From Gracilariopsis chorda (Eukaryota; Rhodophyta; Florideophyceae; Gracilariales; Gracilariaceae), in contig NBIV01000127.1 of assembly GCA_003194525.1 (NCBI GenBank), forward strand, positions 1-64,000: DNA of 64,000 nt, read 5' to 3'. The translations under genes and the position numbers were made by a program. This document shows, piece by piece, positions 43,184 to 53,903 of this stretch (position 1 is its first letter; every line of letters starts with the position of its first letter). The notes beneath the pieces were generated by a model. It made no database searches. It had not been told where the DNA came from and was given only the letters and a program-made list of their open reading frames with translations.

Positions 43184-44923
43184 ATGCTACGATTTAATCG
43201 AAATGTGTACTTGTTATCTTTATCATGGTTTGCCCTCATGTTCAAATCATACGCCGCGACAGTTCTGATCAGCCAAGCTTTCAAGGGAAGGGCATTTGGG
43301 TCCCTTTCCTCCAATGATGTCGCGAAACGGATATCCGTGGGTAACGATGGATCGCTCTATCTTGCTGGGATTACCACGACACACGATGAGGAGCATGATG
43401 CATGGGGTGATGCAGAGCCGGGGGAATTGACCGGAAAGGCAGATATTTTTGTTGCAAAACTATCAGCTTCGGGAAACCTTGAGTGGGTAAAACGAACGGG
43501 ATCAACAGAAGACGACAGTTTAAGCGATATGAAGTTGGCGAACAATGCCATATACCTGTGTGGCTCTACGAAAGGGAACTTTGGCAGTCCCGTAAATGGA
43601 TCCACCGATGCATTTGTAATGAAGTTTTCCTTGGACGGTGAAAAGCTCTGGAGCAAACCTTTTCAGTTTGGATCGAAGGGCGAAGATGCATGCAACGCAG
43701 TTGATGTTGACACCTCCGGTGTGGTCTATGCCGTTGGATCGACAAACGGACTTATGTATGGAGCATTACCTCCGAAGCCTTATAATTTTCATCACTTCAT
43801 TGTAAAACTTAAAGAAGTTCCAGGCTCTCCATCAGGTCTGCAAACTATCCTTGGTCGCCAAAGGGGAACCCATGGGAACAGTTCAGCAGATCAGATTGCT
43901 GTGGTGGACGACCTGCTCTATGTCATGACGTCATCAGCCAGCAGGCAAACATCACACGGGGAAGCTTTCACCACGTACCTGAATCTTGTCGACCGCGAAG
44001 CTATGTTTCTTCACAAGCTACACATGTTGAAAAGCCATCACGGAGTCAATTTCCAAGGGGTCCGGATGGCAACGACAAATTCCAGTAAAAGTGCTTATGT
44101 GGTGGGGTTCACAACAAAGGATGACATGAGGAAGCAGTACACAGTACTGAAGTTCAATTCTTCGCTGAGTTATGGGCAAGGTGGTGTGGAGTGGGGCACT
44201 CTTCTAGGTCCTGTATCATCACACTTCGAAATGCTTAGGTTTGAGACAAACAACCCAAAACACCTCGCCGATTCGATCGCCATGACTCATCAGCTCCCTT
44301 CTGTCATTGCGAACGAAGAAGCAGGAAGCGTCTATGTTGCCGGAACTGAAGATGGCTACTACAAGAACAACAACGCAGAGGACCAAGGGCTCTTAGTAGT
44401 ACCTTTCTTCAAGCTCAATGCTACCAACGGAGAAGTCGTCGAACGATGGCATAGATCGACAACCGTCCCTCATGATCGCCAGGAGTTAACGGACATTGCG
44501 TTGGATAAGTTAAAGACTGTGGTTTACACAGGTGCTTGGTGGGTTGGCTCAGAATCGAAATCGAGCGTTCTTCTTGGTTCATTCGGATCAACAGTTCGTA
44601 CATCAACGGCTGACGAATGGAATACAAGGCCTTCATATCTCCAAGATAGTGGAGCTGGAACATCAAAAGCATCGAAGCCAAGGAGTTCCGCGAAAACAAT
44701 CGGTCTAATTGTGCTTGCTATTGCGGGTGTTGGCATTGTGTCCACCGTAATAGTACTAGCTGGACTTCGGTCGTATAGGCTAAAGTCTAGTCCGAGCGAC
44801 GATGAGTCCTCTGATTCTCGAGAGAATCTGCGAATTACGACGCTTAGGTCGCACATGAATGTCAGATTTCCGCCTTCTCCGGAAAGTGTCGGAATTGTTG
44901 GCGGCAGCTCTGGTCCACAGTAA
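43184..44923 (+). CDS. SBBP-like beta-propeller type I membrane protein, 579 aa
   Basis: A signal peptide (about 1-24, ending SYA) precedes a long lumenal region of SBBP-like repeats: GSLYLAGITTTHDE, ADIFVAKLSASGNLEWVKRTGSTEDDSLSDM, STDAFVMKFSLDGEKLWSKPFQFGSKGEDACNAVDVDTSGVVYAVG, GSVYVAGTEDG. These are the classic D-x-F-V-x-K-x-x-x-G-x-x-x-W blades of seven-bladed propellers. A Ser/Lys stalk, one membrane span (about 505-527) and a cytosolic tail with an acidic SDDESSDSREN patch follow. It has the same architecture as the protein at 11788-13332, so the two look like diverged paralogues. No enzymatic residues are evident; adhesion, ligand binding or cell-wall contact are possibilities only. 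Single exon. Confidence 0.82.
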   Translation: MLRFNRNVYLLSLSWFALMFKSYAATVLISQAFKGRAFGSLSSNDVAKRISVGNDGSLYLAGITTTHDEEHDAWGDAEPGELTGKADIFVAKLSASGNLEWVKRTGSTEDDSLSDMKLANNAIYLCGSTKGNFGSPVNGSTDAFVMKFSLDGEKLWSKPFQFGSKGEDACNAVDVDTSGVVYAVGSTNGLMYGALPPKPYNFHHFIVKLKEVPGSPSGLQTILGRQRGTHGNSSADQIAVVDDLLYVMTSSASRQTSHGEAFTTYLNLVDREAMFLHKLHMLKSHHGVNFQGVRMATTNSSKSAYVVGFTTKDDMRKQYTVLKFNSSLSYGQGGVEWGTLLGPVSSHFEMLRFETNNPKHLADSIAMTHQLPSVIANEEAGSVYVAGTEDGYYKNNNAEDQGLLVVPFFKLNATNGEVVERWHRSTTVPHDRQELTDIALDKLKTVVYTGAWWVGSESKSSVLLGSFGSTVRTSTADEWNTRPSYLQDSGAGTSKASKPRSSAKTIGLIVLAIAGVGIVSTVIVLAGLRSYRLKSSPSDDESSDSRENLRITTLRSHMNVRFPPSPESVGIVGGSSGPQ

Positions 44924-45054
44924 AACAGGGAACGTTAATCGACCTAGTGTTACTGAGTCGCGGCACATGAGAACATCCCAGAAAACGGGCGAGACGGACG
45001 AATATCATATTCTACACCTCATGAGGCTTCTTAACCTCTTATCTCGTTTCTTTT

Positions 45055-47577
45055 CTAATGAGCTAATATCTCATTGGAAAGTTCACAATCACACAGTGCA
45101 AATGAGCAGTCATCAGCAGAAACATTGACGACAACACGGCTCTTGCGAAAAACTACAGCTTTCTCAATCAGTACAAATCTCTGTTCCGCCAATCTCCGAC
45201 AGGCATTCTCGAGTTCGTACCGCGAGGGCACTCCACACTGTTGAAAGTGCTCGGAGTGGTTTCTCGATAAATCCAGCGCCCGGGTAACAACGGCCTCAAC
45301 ACAGTTAGTGGTATCCATCGCGTAGGAACCCTCGCTTCTTGAAAGAGTTACGACGGTTACCAATAGTAGCTTTTCGTATAGCGATAACTGAACTAAGGAC
45401 TTCAGTCTGGAACCACCGGCAATAGCGTTTATTGCCAGGTTTATGTGATCAATTGTAACAGGAATCTTCATTTCTTTGCTCTTCTTTCCTACCGGCTGTT
45501 CTAGCGCAATCTCCGACGCTCTTCTGCAAAGCTCCAATGCTCTTCGAACATCTCCTGACACGGCTCCAACTTTGGCAGCACAAAACTTTAGGGCGGCGGG
45601 TGTGTATTTAACATTTGACTGATCCAAAGTAAGCTCAAGGATCTTCCCTATTTGCTCACTTGTGTAGGGGGGATATGAAAGTCGGTTTAGCCCCAAGCGC
45701 GATCCAAGTCTTGGAAGCATTCGTTCTGGAAGGTCCATGGTATTCGCAATGCCTATAACGGCCATTCGAGCATTTTTCCGAGTGGGCCATTCAAGCATGT
45801 CGTATAGGACTTTCTGCTTTCGAGTCATTAACACATCCATTTCATCTAGAATAAGCACAATGCACGAGTCACGCTTGCGACTTCTGATAATTCCTTTCCC
45901 ACTCTTTTTCCCTCTTATTTTCTTCTCTTCTGGAAGATTCGCGAACCTCTTTTCCAGCAGTTGAGCAGCTTGGGCCGGTGCTACTCCACTAGTACCCGTC
46001 AGGGCTTTGTAGAGTTCAGAGTATACAAGGGTTGGATCTGGCAAGCTCATAGCGTTGACCTCTAACACGTCAAAGTGAGCAACTTCACCCGAGGCTCTTT
46101 GGGCTAATAAATCTCGGAGTACTTCTCGAACTGTTGCCGTCTTCCCTGTTCCAGGCACACCACTAATATACAAACAACGCGAGCCAGCAGCACCTGTGTC
46201 GGCAGTTGTTCCGTTTATAAACCCAAGTAGAAAGGCACGTACATGTCCTTTTTGTAAGTCTCTGCATGGCAGTCTTGAAATGAAACCTGAATCTGATGGT
46301 AGAGCAAACTGAGAAACGGAAGTACTCTTCTTTCTACGATGCATACCTTTCCTCCCAGTTTTTGAAAGCTTTCGCTTCTTTTGTGCGCGAGTCCTCTTCG
46401 GCTTCCCTTCTTCTCCAGATGAAAATTCACCGGGGATATCACTGCCACTGGCGGAATCGTTGTCTTTAAACACGAAATCATCGTCACCGATTTCGTCCTG
46501 CTGCTGAGCCAGTTCTTCCAAAGGATCTGCGTACTGATCTTCATACTTAGACACAAGGAATACATGCATGCGAGGATCATAGAATCGCCGACAATAGTAT
46601 CGGATGGCGCAACTCTCGTAGTTGTCCATGAAAGAGCTCTCTACCTCTGAGGCCGCCTCTGACGAATTGATATCTTCGAATCCACCGCTACTCTTATTCT
46701 CCACTTTTTCTGTGTCTTCTTCGTAATCGGAACCCTGATCAGCAGTGACTTCCCCATTGATATGATACGATTTCGGGTCAACATGCCTCTTTTGATCCCC
46801 GCGTTCTCTTCTCTTGGACCGTCTCTTGCAGTCGTCGTTGGATGCTCCTTTCGCTGTAGACTCCTGGTGACTAAGGCCAAAGCCTTCGGGTAGTGCGTCT
46901 ATATCTATGACGGACCGGCTCAGGATGTCTGATACACCTCTCGCGGAAACTTCGTAGCTACCACCTAATCTATTTCGGTCGTTCCCCATCTTCGCTGTGC
47001 TATCGTCAATTTTCGACCTTAGCCATTCAGCGTGGGATAAAACTTCGCATCGCCCCGCGATTGAATCAACCTCAACGTCATCAAAGTGATCGGTTTCAAA
47101 GATTTCATCTTCACCAGAGGCCTCAGTCGGGCTCTTGCTGAGGTCCTCCGCTCTGTAGAACCACTGGACTCGTGCATAATTGGTGGTGTTTGACGGTTCG
47201 TAGAAAAACGTTACTACTTTTCCAACTCCAGGCCTCGTAGAGTTCTCAGGGGGTCTGAGAAAAATGCAATCGCCTATTTGTAGTCGGAAAAGATGAACAC
47301 TTTCATCATGAACGTTTCCATTGATTAGAAGTTGATCACTATGCCTCCTGATGTCACACGCGTCATAGTAGCGTTTCCTCGTTGAATTATCTTGTTCGCT
47401 GTAATCTTGTGTTGGGCTTGCCAAGGTTAATTCTGGCACTTCGTCAAACGGAAGCAGAAACAAAGATGTTTGGTCTGGAGGAAGAGCTTTGTGGGACATC
47501 TTCTTGAGAAAGAATAGAAGACGCCTGGAGCTTCGAAGCAATGGAGTGTTAGGGCAAGTTGGGTGCAAAGGTGTCAA
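45055..47577 (-). CDS. ORC1: Origin recognition complex subunit 1, 840 aa
   Basis: AAA+ subunit of ORC that, with ORC2-6 and CDC6, loads MCM helicases at replication origins. An N-terminal BAH domain begins near residue 85 (HLFRLQIGDCIFLRPP ... VQWFYRAEDLS ... DVEVDSIAGRCEVLSHAEW). What looks like its last strand (YYCRRFYDPRMHVFLV, about 327-342) comes only after a 130-residue charged insertion. A Lys/Arg-rich segment (about 393-418) follows, then the AAA+ module with Walker A GVPGTGKT (473-480), Walker B LILDEMD (575-581), sensor-like GIANTMDLPERMLPRLGSRLG (609-629) and a winged-helix C-terminus. The Orc1-type LPRLGSRLG favours ORC1 over CDC6, as does the BAH domain. The start could also be MSHKAL at 47499. 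It ends 131 bp from the convergent SBBP-like gene. Confidence 0.92.
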   Translation of the reverse strand: MTPLHPTCPNTPLLRSSRRLLFFLKKMSHKALPPDQTSLFLLPFDEVPELTLASPTQDYSEQDNSTRKRYYDACDIRRHSDQLLINGNVHDESVHLFRLQIGDCIFLRPPENSTRPGVGKVVTFFYEPSNTTNYARVQWFYRAEDLSKSPTEASGEDEIFETDHFDDVEVDSIAGRCEVLSHAEWLRSKIDDSTAKMGNDRNRLGGSYEVSARGVSDILSRSVIDIDALPEGFGLSHQESTAKGASNDDCKRRSKRRERGDQKRHVDPKSYHINGEVTADQGSDYEEDTEKVENKSSGGFEDINSSEAASEVESSFMDNYESCAIRYYCRRFYDPRMHVFLVSKYEDQYADPLEELAQQQDEIGDDDFVFKDNDSASGSDIPGEFSSGEEGKPKRTRAQKKRKLSKTGRKGMHRRKKSTSVSQFALPSDSGFISRLPCRDLQKGHVRAFLLGFINGTTADTGAAGSRCLYISGVPGTGKTATVREVLRDLLAQRASGEVAHFDVLEVNAMSLPDPTLVYSELYKALTGTSGVAPAQAAQLLEKRFANLPEEKKIRGKKSGKGIIRSRKRDSCIVLILDEMDVLMTRKQKVLYDMLEWPTRKNARMAVIGIANTMDLPERMLPRLGSRLGLNRLSYPPYTSEQIGKILELTLDQSNVKYTPAALKFCAAKVGAVSGDVRRALELCRRASEIALEQPVGKKSKEMKIPVTIDHINLAINAIAGGSRLKSLVQLSLYEKLLLVTVVTLSRSEGSYAMDTTNCVEAVVTRALDLSRNHSEHFQQCGVPSRYELENACRRLAEQRFVLIEKAVVFRKSRVVVNVSADDCSFALCDCELSNEILAH

Positions 47578-48724
47578 CGCGCAGGCTGATGAGGACAGGA
47601 TTGACAGAACTGAGATATTCCGACCTTAAACAACGCCGCCTTTAAGACCTTTCTTGCACAAAGGTCTGTGGACACATCAAACTCACACTGTATGCAACAC
47701 CACGTGATCGTTTGTCATGCTCGCAAGATATTCATCCCCTTGACGCGTAAATGTGTCTCATGAAGTCATCCGTGAACAACGCAGAGTGTTTGTTAAATAC
47801 CCTTGGTAGCAATAATGGCCTCAGACTAGATGTCTATGTTGTACGTCCAGGTACTTGATACCTATTGCAAATAGCAAAGGTACAGTTAGATTAGCCCGTA
47901 CAGGTATACCTGCTCTAGCTGCAGATAGATAGAGGTTCGGCTCATCGTGGGGGGCATCATGCCGATGATCTAGGTTCATGCTGCTCTGCAGCACACCTGT
48001 CCAGCGGGAATACTGTACCGTTCACCTACGCGCCAATTCGAGGGTTAAATTTTTATTCAACCCGAGCTAGACTTGGCACGGTCAAAACCAGGGATGGAAG
48101 CAATCCGAGGGAGGGGATTGCAAATCTGATGGGCAATCCAATTCGCTATTGCAATCGCATTGCTTTACTGCCCATCAGATTGCAATCCTCTTAGCTACAT
48201 TCCCATCAGAATGCAGTCTTCCGGAATACAGCAATCGGATTGCAATCTGTCACGGTAAAACCAGCCATCATAGAAACCATATTGTTTTTCTTAGCTGTCG
48301 TCTAATTTAACCATTCCCATTGCCTCCTCAACCATTCCAACATCTCAGAAGCAACAATTTACGCGAAGAAACAAAATAGCTTCAAAACCTTGCGGACAAG
48401 TTCTTATCCGATTGTCGGTGAGAATTTTGTCTGCAATGGACAACAAATGTTTTACCTCGGCCATTGAGTCCAATGAAAATTCACAGTTCATGCAAAGAGA
48501 CTCTTTGACGACTATAGTGGTTCAAATGCTTTTTGTAAGACTGCATTGATGTTAAATTCTTAAAATCATCTTCATAATCCGTAATCCGTACCACTCACAG
48601 AGTATGACAAACGAAAACATGCATTCTTTTAAGCTACAGACATAGCTCCAACAAAGTTTTGTTGTATCTTACATACACCTATCTCAAACATACAATCCTG
48701 CAAAATTTCAGATTCAGATCCAAT
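47578..48724. other. Intergenic, AT-rich part with a repeat copy
   Basis: Upstream region of ORC1, then a copy of the GATTGCAATC repeat family (about 48089-48260) and AT-rich sequence. No gene supported. Confidence 0.5.
48089..48260. repeat. Third copy of the GATTGCAATC-rich repeat family, with hairpin
   Basis: It starts CAGGGATGGAAGCAATCCGAGG, aligning with the left ends of the copies at 22373 and 23440. Inside is an inverted repeat: 48115-48135 (GGATTGCAAATCTGATGGGCA) against 48169-48188, with a single-base gap. Further GATTGCAATC words follow up to about 48250. The right boundary is not clear. Confidence 0.6.
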
Positions 48725-50050
48725 TTATTTGCTCTTCAAGAAAAAATTATGAGAAAAAGAACAGGAATCTCTGAAACCAAAGAGAACATCAGAAAAAAAA
48801 CATTCCAAAACATCTTGACAGTAGGAGAGGGACATTTTTCCCGCTTGTAACTCTCGTGTAGCAAATTCATTTTTCTACAGTTTTGTGCAATAGCGTTTCA
48901 CGTTCCTCTTGAAATTAACACTAACATTAACGTCAAAATCCGATCTTATATCATTGCTTAATTCTATAAGCTCATCTCGGATTCGAAGAAAAAAGTTGCA
49001 GCATTTGTAGTTTTCCAGACCACATAGTTGTCTTTTGCAAACCAGAGCGGAGGTCTATAATGTTCTAAAAAGTAGCAGTGTTACGGAGTTTCTGTTTGCA
49101 GTTTTTCATTGTCTCATTAACAAGTGCTAACGTTTGCGAAAGATCACCAGTCATTCCAACCATGTGGATAACTTCCAGATCTAGCAAATGACTTTTGCAT
49201 CCAACATATGGAATGTTCAGCAACTGAGCGACCTTTTTGTGAACAGTACAGTAGTCTGCAACTTCACAGTTCACCAAGGATGACGCATCCACATCAAAGA
49301 AAGGAAAAATATTTTTGATATGTTGTTCATGCTTTGCAGCTGTTACATCGACCGGTTCTGAAAAACCATCATTCAAAGCATCATAGGAGTCTTACTCCGA
49401 CTCAACATGTGTCATTAGGCTCCACAAAAGTATTGCAAGCTCTAAAGAGCTTCCATTATCTGTACAAGACTGCGAATAGGTTGTTTATTTCGTCAGAAAA
49501 TACGATGCGAAGACAACAATGTATTGTACGCCCCAAATGGCCATCCATCGTGGAGTATAGCTTCACGCTCAGCACTTTGCAACTGAACCAAAATTTTCCT
49601 TTCCAAAAACTCTGTCAACTTAATCATTGTCTTGCGAATTGTTAAGCGTGCAAAGTGTTCACTGTGCTTTGGAAGCGTTCAAAAGGTGGCATTCTTGACA
49701 AATTTGAACGGTAAATTCTTCATACCAAGCTTAATATAATCATTCATTGCCTTTGATCTTGGAGTTATCTTAGCAACCAATTGTGTAAGAGTTCTTTGGT
49801 CTAAACCTTGATCTTTTTGCTTCATAAAATTTCGATATATGTCCAACAGAATCGTATCGTTGCCATCCGCAATGCAAGCGCAAAGATGGCGGTACGGATT
49901 GTAAAAAACGTTGCCGTTCTGAATGCTTATTTCACCGCAAGTTTCACAGCATTGAACATTTCGACAGTGAAAGACTAAATGGGCTTTGGTTTTTGTCGTG
50001 GATTTCTTTGATTTAGCGGTTTTCATTTCGGTGCGTTTGAATTTTACCAA
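48725..50050 (-). pseudogene. Relic hAT-family transposase
   Basis: Degenerate minus-strand coding region read over several frames. The first frame (50050-49682) has a BED-type zinc-finger-like start (HLVFHCRNVQCCETC ... NPYRHLCAC). After an in-frame TGA (49679-49681) the same frame continues (KHSEHFARLTIRKTMIKL ... ILHDGWPFG), ending at TGA 49493-49495. Another frame gives VADYCTVHKKVAQLLNIPYVGCKSHLLDLEV (49376-49068), the hAT core DNC...GC-SH-LNL motif with the expected Asn replaced. Beyond its stop come TMWSGKLQMLQLF and RIRDELIEL, also hAT-like, open with one TAG to a TAA at 48725-48727. Multiple stops and shifts show it is dead. The C-terminal dimerisation domain is not recognisable. Confidence 0.75.
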
Positions 50051-50573
50051 AGTTTAAACGACTTGCTTGTGTGCTGGTATCGATTTGGAAGGGGCCATTG
50101 TTGCTCACCGCAAATCAGAAAGGAGTGTGCTGGTTTGAAGGGAGTGTGATGGTTTGATAACGCTTGTCCTTGCGTAATATTGTGCCACAGACAAAGTCGT
50201 GAGGAATCAGTGTATTGGTCTAGCAATCGTCATGCCACCCAAATTCTCTCCCAGATGCGCTACCCAAGGGTTAAGCGCTATCGCCTAGTAACCCTTACTA
50301 CTAGCCTTCAGCTACTAGTAGGCTAGCCTTTAAAAACCCCTGGATTTTGAAGGTCAACGAATCTGACATGGCAGCCCAAAAAAGCCCGAAACACGAGACA
50401 TTAGAAGCATTCGTCGTGCCCTTGCTTGGTATGCTTGATCCGAAACGAACGAAACCAAGGGTTTGGTGTCTATTCTGGCGATGCATCTTATGGAAAGCCC
50501 GCGATACTGCACTTCTCGCAAGACCGAAAACGTAACGCGCGGATTCGCTTAGGCCACAGGTGAGCCGACGCTG
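50051..50573. other. Intergenic, promoter side of BTB gene
   Basis: No gene. Contains AAGGGTTAA (50267) and short CTACTAG repeats (50290-50325). Confidence 0.5.
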
Positions 50574-52883
50574 TTGCAAACAGCAATGGCTAAGCGAAAG
50601 CCGATAGCACTTCGGACATGGCAGCTGGACGGCTCCACTCTGACGCCAACGGCATGCCATTTGCAGTGTTATGAAAACCGCCGACGCCCGAACCCCGATC
50701 CGCTTGTAACTCTGCGTTTCGCCGCCCCTGCTCATGCTTCTTCTGCACGTGAGTCGCCTCAAGAACTCTTCATTCACGCATCGGTGCTGCGAGACTCCTC
50801 GTCACCGCTCAGGGCGCTTGTTTCGTCTGGCTTCCTCGAGTCCACTACCCATGTCGTACACCTTGACCATCAGTCTTTTCAGCCTTTCAAGGTGATAGTT
50901 TCATTTCTGCAGTGTGAAGACATTGACATGACGACGGTTCCTGACCATCTCGCAGTCTTTGCCGATCGATGGGGCTTGGATGTTTTGTTCGAAGCATGTT
51001 TAGCTTATGCTGAAATCCGCTCGTGGTCTTCAGTAGACGAGTTCATGCTTTTCTCCCTTCCGCTGATGCGGTTTCTTCACGTTCCATACACTTTTAAGTG
51101 CGTCTTTGCTTCCAGACTTGCTCTGTGTCTTAGTGACGTGCAAGACTGGATTTCCGGCGACGAAGGTATCCGAAATCAACGTCGTCGTCTGGCTCCCACT
51201 CTGAACAATCGTCACTCTAGAGCACAGTACACTTCTCACGAAACGATTTGCAATACGATCGTTGGAACTTCGCCCAATGATATATTATGTGGGCGACCAG
51301 CAGTTCTAAGTCACGGTAGCGCGAAATTCTACTGCATTGAACACTTGGTGACGGTGGTTTCTGAGGACTCGCCCAAACCTGCTGAGCGTCCTCCATCATC
51401 TCCAAGCTCATCAGCACAAGTCAACCCCCCGGACAATCAGAGTCCTGTCCCAACACAAGCAGAAAATACAGATCGAGCACCACATGCCACAAAATCATTT
51501 GCATCGTGTGAACCTGCAGTAGTTGCTAAGAAAGCATCTACATCCAGTGTTAGTGTTGCGAGGAGTTCACAAGCTGTTGCTCGTGCTCAGTGTCAATGTT
51601 CATCTTCAGACACCTCAAAGCCTTCCGAGTCGAAGTCGGAGAAGAGACCCACCGAGCAGCCCGTCACTGAAGTCCAGGATGCTATCCAGAAGCAGAGGTT
51701 AAAGTCTCTTCCCGCATTCACTTCTAATACTGATCGGAGTACCCGACCACAACAGCTAGACTCCGAAGCCCGGTCGTTCGAAATGGTTTCCATTGCCGGA
51801 AAGAAACGAGGGCGAAACAGCGAATCAGCAGAGAAAGAGCAGGCCCTTTGGGACGCAATGAAATCGCAGCATATGCTGTACAAAGCACTAAAGGAACTGG
51901 CATGGTATGCGATGCCCGGTTGCGTGCCGTTCATTCTGGATGGAGTGCTCAGAGTAATGGAAGATAAACTATCAGAAAGTGAACAGGTTGCTCTGCTGCG
52001 AATCCTTCCATGGGACCGCAGAGATTTTGAACAAGTTCTAAACTCAGACTTCACATCAAAGTGGAGCACTCGTGAATGGCGGATAGTGGCGCGAGCGCAA
52101 GCACAATCGGCTCGAATAGCTGGCGGTGGAGATGAGTACTCTGCCGTGTTCTACTGGTGGGGGTTTGCGGATGAGGTCTGTCAGTCATCGGGGGCCCCTT
52201 TCGGAAAGCTCAGGCGAGAAACTACTATGCTTGCCGATGGCTTGTATATACACCTGGCTCTACATGCACGCGAGAAGCGCAAACTCGGACATCACCCCCT
52301 TTTTTTAACCATGTCGGTCCTTGACGATACATCGAGTGAAGACCTTCGAAATATGCCACTGCTTGTTAGCATTCATTTGAGAGCGATGGATTGCAGCTGT
52401 GAAGCTGCGTCGTGTTCCAAGAGCGCTCTTGACTATAATCAGTCCTACGGGTTTCGACACAAAAACGTGAAAGTTAAGTTTCTGCTTGGCACTCCGGTAT
52501 TCGAAATATTGAGTGAACACGGAGTTGCTCAGTGGGTGAAGCTCCACCAACCTTCATGCGGACTTGCTCTGCGAGTAGTACTCCGCATCTGCAAGGATCA
52601 AGTAGATCCAGAAGCGGACATGAACGATGCTCATGATGTCAGACTGCGACGCGCGAGGGGCATTTGTCCATGCGGCTCATGCTATGAAGAGGGGTTGTCC
52701 GACGATTCCGGACAAGGGGAAGATATTTACATTATTGCGTCTGATGATAGCGATCATCCTTCAGCGGGGAACGAGGATGACATATCTGGCGACGGCGAAC
52801 AAAGTGATCAAGATCATGATCTTGATTCTGAAAATAGCGAAGACGACGAGGACGACGAACCTGATGGTGTTTATTACTTGTAA
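50574..52883 (+). CDS. BTB/POZ-domain protein with acidic tail, 769 aa
   Basis: A BTB-like fold spans about residues 45-145: LFIHASVLRDSSSPLRALVSSGFLES ... VHLDHQSFQPFKVIVSFLQCEDIDM ... LAVFADRWGLDVLFEACLAY. This is the typical strand-helix pattern of a BTB domain followed by the start of a BACK-like helical part. The centre (about 265-400) is a Ser/Pro/Glu-rich disordered region with two CQC-like Cys. A second folded part (about 415-690) has KEQALWDAMKSQHMLYKALKELAWYAMPG and a long stretch of unknown type. The C-terminus (715-769) is extremely acidic (Asp/Glu/Ser). BTB proteins often act as Cullin-3 adaptors or in transcription; which applies is unknown. MAKRKP at 50586 is an alternative start. 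Confidence 0.75.
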   Translation: MQTAMAKRKPIALRTWQLDGSTLTPTACHLQCYENRRRPNPDPLVTLRFAAPAHASSARESPQELFIHASVLRDSSSPLRALVSSGFLESTTHVVHLDHQSFQPFKVIVSFLQCEDIDMTTVPDHLAVFADRWGLDVLFEACLAYAEIRSWSSVDEFMLFSLPLMRFLHVPYTFKCVFASRLALCLSDVQDWISGDEGIRNQRRRLAPTLNNRHSRAQYTSHETICNTIVGTSPNDILCGRPAVLSHGSAKFYCIEHLVTVVSEDSPKPAERPPSSPSSSAQVNPPDNQSPVPTQAENTDRAPHATKSFASCEPAVVAKKASTSSVSVARSSQAVARAQCQCSSSDTSKPSESKSEKRPTEQPVTEVQDAIQKQRLKSLPAFTSNTDRSTRPQQLDSEARSFEMVSIAGKKRGRNSESAEKEQALWDAMKSQHMLYKALKELAWYAMPGCVPFILDGVLRVMEDKLSESEQVALLRILPWDRRDFEQVLNSDFTSKWSTREWRIVARAQAQSARIAGGGDEYSAVFYWWGFADEVCQSSGAPFGKLRRETTMLADGLYIHLALHAREKRKLGHHPLFLTMSVLDDTSSEDLRNMPLLVSIHLRAMDCSCEAASCSKSALDYNQSYGFRHKNVKVKFLLGTPVFEILSEHGVAQWVKLHQPSCGLALRVVLRICKDQVDPEADMNDAHDVRLRRARGICPCGSCYEEGLSDDSGQGEDIYIIASDDSDHPSAGNEDDISGDGEQSDQDHDLDSENSEDDEDDEPDGVYYL

Positions 52884-53903
52884 TGATTCTGAATGACTAT
52901 CCGAACAATCCTGAGAATGGTGGCTACCGATATCCAAACAAATCGTGTTCAGAACGACAACTCAGCACTTTCGTTGTACCATTTGTGGAGATGTCTTTCA
53001 AAGCTGCGGGGAGATACGCTTATGTTCCCTGCAAGATCTCTGCAATATATGCCCAGCAGTCTCACAAATATCAAACTCTGAACACTTGTCCCAGCATTGC
53101 GCGCCACTTTTGGTGGAACAAGGGACAAAAAAGACAACGGTGATTGAACTGCACTGATGCGAGCACATGCCTTGGTGCTTTGGTATCTGTACAATGTGTG
53201 TGAAAAAGCCTTTTCTAACAAGTCTAGTGAAACTCAATAGTCTACTATAATAGTATTTTTGATGCGACTCCCAAGCATATTGGCGCTTGGTTTATGCCTG
53301 CGATGGCGCACTTCTTTCTTAGTATCCCATTTGTCTCCGGGTCGGAGATTGCACGTAGTTCGAATAGAGAAATCGAAGCCACTGCCCTCTTGTTAGGGTG
53401 GTGCGCACTGGACAGAATGCAGAATAGTGGCATACGTGCAGAATGAGCTGACAAGCACGGACGGTGTTCAAACCAAATGGGATGTGTTGTCTTCAATACT
53501 AACCTCGTGTGGTGGAAGCGTCCGTAGATTCCGACAGATTCGATCATTTCAATGAATTGCAAGCTGCGACTTGTTCACATATCCCCTTATGTAGAGACGA
53601 AGCCGTTCACATTACATCATGGTGCATATTCCAATTCGTGTAGCCTAGCTTCGCATCTACAAATGTTTCGCTACATGCAGAAACGGCGTCTCCACTCAAA
53701 CCTATTCTACGTTTATACGAAAAAACCATGAACATCTGCACTGTCAAGAGCAGGTTTCTGTTATGAGGAAGGCTGACAGGCATGTTTTACGCAGTGATAA
53801 GAATGAGAACGCATTCGTTCAGATGTACGAAACCGTTCTAAATGAATTACGCTGATCGTTCCGCAACTCGCTACCTCTTTCTTGCTTCAACACCTGTCTA
53901 AGA
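52884..53903. other. Intergenic between BTB gene and GLTP gene
   Basis: About 1 kb with no confident gene. A 70-codon frame at 52945-53157 has several Cys (CTICGDVF ... CNICPAV ... HC) but is short and lacks support. Confidence 0.5.

Noticed and set aside
52945..53157. Cys-rich 70-codon ORF resembling a small zinc finger
   Set aside because: Too short, ligand spacing fits no known finger, and no start or expression evidence.
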